From contig JAWLGR010000006.1 of NCBI GenBank assembly GCA_041684965.1, positions 163,296 through 227,295 on the forward strand: 64,000 nucleotides of DNA, in the 5' to 3' direction. Below, piece after piece: positions 63,301 through 64,000 of the stretch (position 1 is the stretch's first letter; each line of letters opens with the position of its first letter). The position numbers were made by a program, and so were the translations under genes. The notes under the pieces were generated by a model that did not search any database, had not been told where the DNA came from, and saw only the letters and a list, made by a program, of their open reading frames with translations. The DNA is from Mariniphaga sp041684965. Lineage in GTDB: Bacteria; Bacteroidota; Bacteroidia; Bacteroidales; Prolixibacteraceae.

Positions 63301-63717
63301 TTGAATTATTCTAAACGATTCAGTAAATAAAAGGTAATCTTCTCTGTCATAAGTTTGCTGAATGGCACCCACAAAATCTACTTCGGAATTCTTTAATCCA
63401 TTTAAAACTTCCGTCCAGTTCTGGTAATAAACTTTATTGAAATTTATTCCCAGCATTTCTTCAAATAATTTTATGTAATCAGAAACAAATCCTTTATGAA
63501 TTCCGTCTTCAACATAGTCACCTGGAGGCCAGGAAGGATTTGGAGCATATCTTATTCCATCTTTGTTCTTATTTAACCAGGTAATCTCTTCTGCTGTAAA
63601 CACAGAATCCAGATTGAGCGTTTGAGAAACAGCAGACAAATTCAGGAACACAATTAGGAATAAAAAAATTAACTTATCTGCAATTAGATGACTTATTGAA
63701 ATTTTATGCTTGTCCAC
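60325..63717 (-). CDS. hybrid sensor histidine kinase with periplasmic solute-binding domain
   Basis: A 1130-residue membrane kinase: signal/anchor (residues 12-30), SBP_bac_3-type periplasmic domain (about 35-270), a transmembrane helix (about 285-307), PAS (about 330-450), GAF (about 470-620), PAS (about 630-760), HisKA with FLANMSHEIRTPMNGI, HATPase (DTGTGIWETQIEKIF; GSGLGLYISKAYV) and a C-terminal receiver (LILMDIKMPGMNG). The partner regulator is elsewhere. It lies beyond the last repeat element and is probably host, but its place inside or outside the element is not settled. Confidence 0.88.
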   Translation of the reverse strand: MDKHKISISHLIADKLIFLFLIVFLNLSAVSQTLNLDSVFTAEEITWLNKNKDGIRYAPNPSWPPGDYVEDGIHKGFVSDYIKLFEEMLGINFNKVYYQNWTEVLNGLKNSEVDFVGAIQQTYDREDYLLFTESFRIIQLGIITRENYHHELTREHINSMSLACLRNYTSTQYISREFPGAHIDLVDFDLEALFQASYGIVDGAVVDFMTASYLVEKYGISNLKGAALLDFSWELRLASRNELPEFNSILNKLLKNINEEQHKEIFNKWVNINFIAKPHFFQRYQKTIIGIVVFILVLLIVVFVFNFSLRKQIEKQTFLLKKARDIARRNVKNYKLIAENTSDVVWLSDLNFNTSYISPSVEKMFGGKVDDHMKKSIEEKIPSKYVENLKSILHEELENEKIPDCNKDRSRVLELKHYCTDGSTIWVEMNVSFVRNIEGKPIGLHGISRNITENIKTRKYIERRLAMEKLLSNISRIAVGNSNINDTLKKIVKKAGSVLNVSRVYIFEHVNQNDTVSNSFEWCAKDVTPQIDKLQQQPCNEFSWFFDKLKQGRVIKYKNIGKIPDEPTRNILQLQGIISVLIVPLTLNDRFYGFIGFDECRTARSWDAEDVKVLQSLAYIVASLIERNKTERELRIKNRSIELSLVGKAMSDLEGKITYANQTFLNYWRYQNVEEVLNKTVYDFWESSYESSKIVNAIHEKGSWGGERKGIRSDGSVFDVLVQASLVTSKEGKPLCMQASFFDISERKIWEKELIHAKEKAEESSRLKSAFLANMSHEIRTPMNGIIGFLNLLEEVDFTTEEKKELVHIVNESGKRLINTINDIIESSIIEVGEIAINVDEINLSELMSKTYKHFKPEADKKNLLIKINNKAEKLLIETDKNKLERILHELINNALKFAEKGSIEFGAELQESFVYFHVKDTGTGIWETQIEKIFHPFTQADMSLSRKHEGSGLGLYISKAYVEQLGGKIWINSIKNEGSSFFFTIPYNPVILSNAETKEKGKLNKDNFLAGQKILVAEDDPNSFHLLELSLKRFGAEIIHTVTGEDTIQSLLDNPDISLILMDIKMPGMNGLEVTRIIRNFNNDIPIIAQTAFAFLGDKKKAIEAGCNEYISKPINRNLLLQKIEQLLN

Positions 63718-63900
63718 AATTTAGTTTGTTATCTCAATGGAACAACTCCAATTAAGATTTTGGTTTAATTTTTAGCTTGTAAATATAGACTTCAATAATA
63801 GATAATTTCGCACTTAATTCCAAATACCTACAAAATACATTAGGATAAATTTGACTTTGCCTTGCTGGATTCAGTGATTGATAATTGATGCCCCAACGAC
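63718..63900. other. intergenic region upstream of the hybrid kinase
   Basis: About 180 AT-rich bases holding the kinase promoter region. No copy of the tRNA-Tyr 3' end and no repeat element is seen here. Confidence 0.4.
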
Positions 63901-63925
63901 AAAAAAAAACCCCGCTACTGCGGGG
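63901..63925 (-). terminator. strong Rho-independent terminator
   Basis: CCCCGC-AGTA-GCGGGG hairpin followed by nine T on the - strand, downstream of the gene at the window edge. Confidence 0.9.
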
Positions 63926-63931
63926 AGATTT

Positions 63932-64000
63932 TCAAGACTGGGAAGCTCTTGGTTTTCCTGGTTTCCTTGGCTTTGGAGGAGCTGGTTCGTTAACCTCTTC
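63932..64000 (-). CDS. 3' end of a gene cut by the window edge
   Basis: The last 22 codons on the - strand read EEVNEPAPPKPRKPGKPRAS then QS and stop. A Pro/Lys/Arg-rich tail, typical of nucleic-acid-binding or ribosome-associated proteins, but no family can be assigned. The terminator follows its stop by 6 bases. Confidence 0.5.
   Translation of the reverse strand, partial: EEVNEPAPPKPRKPGKPRASQS

Noticed and set aside
63718..64000. Right attachment site of the element
   Set aside because: No match to the tRNA-Tyr 3' end was seen; the palindrome here is a terminator.

Overview
The window is a chromosomal segment of a Bacteroidota bacterium carrying an integrated phage-like element. The evidence for the phylum is AT-rich DNA, promoters of the TTG / TAnnTTTG (-33/-7) type instead of -35/-10 (for example before the SRP RNA), few Shine-Dalgarno sites, and families such as DUF4199, DUF4382, PorT-like barrels and Flavo-1-like RNA repeats. 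I cannot resolve the genus.

Layout. 1-23.4 kb is ordinary host chromosome: an alcohol dehydrogenase, an SRAP (YedK/HMCES-type) protein, a glutathione peroxidase, a bacterioferritin-like protein, a GNAT-RimK fusion next to a radical SAM protein, a 7TM histidine kinase, barrels, an FRG protein with a methyltransferase, a Tat-type aldo/keto reductase, gamma-glutamyltransferase, a phosphotriesterase-family lipoprotein, a USP protein, an acidic DUF4382 lipoprotein and a GT2 glycosyltransferase. The SRP RNA, tRNA-Thr(TGT) and tRNA-Tyr(GTA) follow. From 23.84 kb to about 60.3 kb lies the element. A tyrosine integrase sits beside tRNA-Tyr on the + strand. A long - strand block (44.7 to 26.2 kb) encodes a portal-like protein, DUF6712, small tail/neck-type proteins, a tape measure, tail and fibre proteins, an amidase and small membrane proteins for lysis. 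An accessory block (60.1 to 44.8 kb, - strand) holds RadC, SLOG, phosphoribosyltransferase, DUF4326, DUF6573, SymE-like, ArdC, an N-6 methylase-like protein and unknowns. It is interrupted at 49.3-55.2 kb by a type III restriction-modification cargo with a decayed SRAP gene. I see no terminase and no major capsid protein. Beyond 60.3 kb is a large hybrid sensor kinase, probably host, and the end of one further gene. No attR is visible.

The most unusual content is a repeat system confined to the accessory block. Eleven genes are preceded by a ~40-nt leader with a hairpin whose 6-nt loop (AGGGCA on the gene strand) is invariant, whose stem covaries (CCCC/GGGG, CTGC/GCAG, CCCA/TGGG) and which lies 8-10 nt from the start codon. 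Seven leaders, those opening transcription units, are extended into a ~175-bp inverted-repeat element with a conserved TTG-N21-TAnCTTTG promoter. In double-stranded DNA this promoter points away from the gene. If the + strand folds as single-stranded DNA, the same promoter lies in the stem with a mismatched bubble at -7 and points into the gene, the logic of Frpo-type single-stranded promoters that drive anti-defence genes in plasmid leading regions. A diverged eighth copy precedes an otherwise unremarkable 57-aa gene. Short leader-only copies sit before internal genes of the same units. My reading, an inference, is a phage-borne regulon of establishment or anti-defence genes (ArdC, methylase, RadC, SLOG and others) controlled by folded-DNA promoters plus a common RNA leader.
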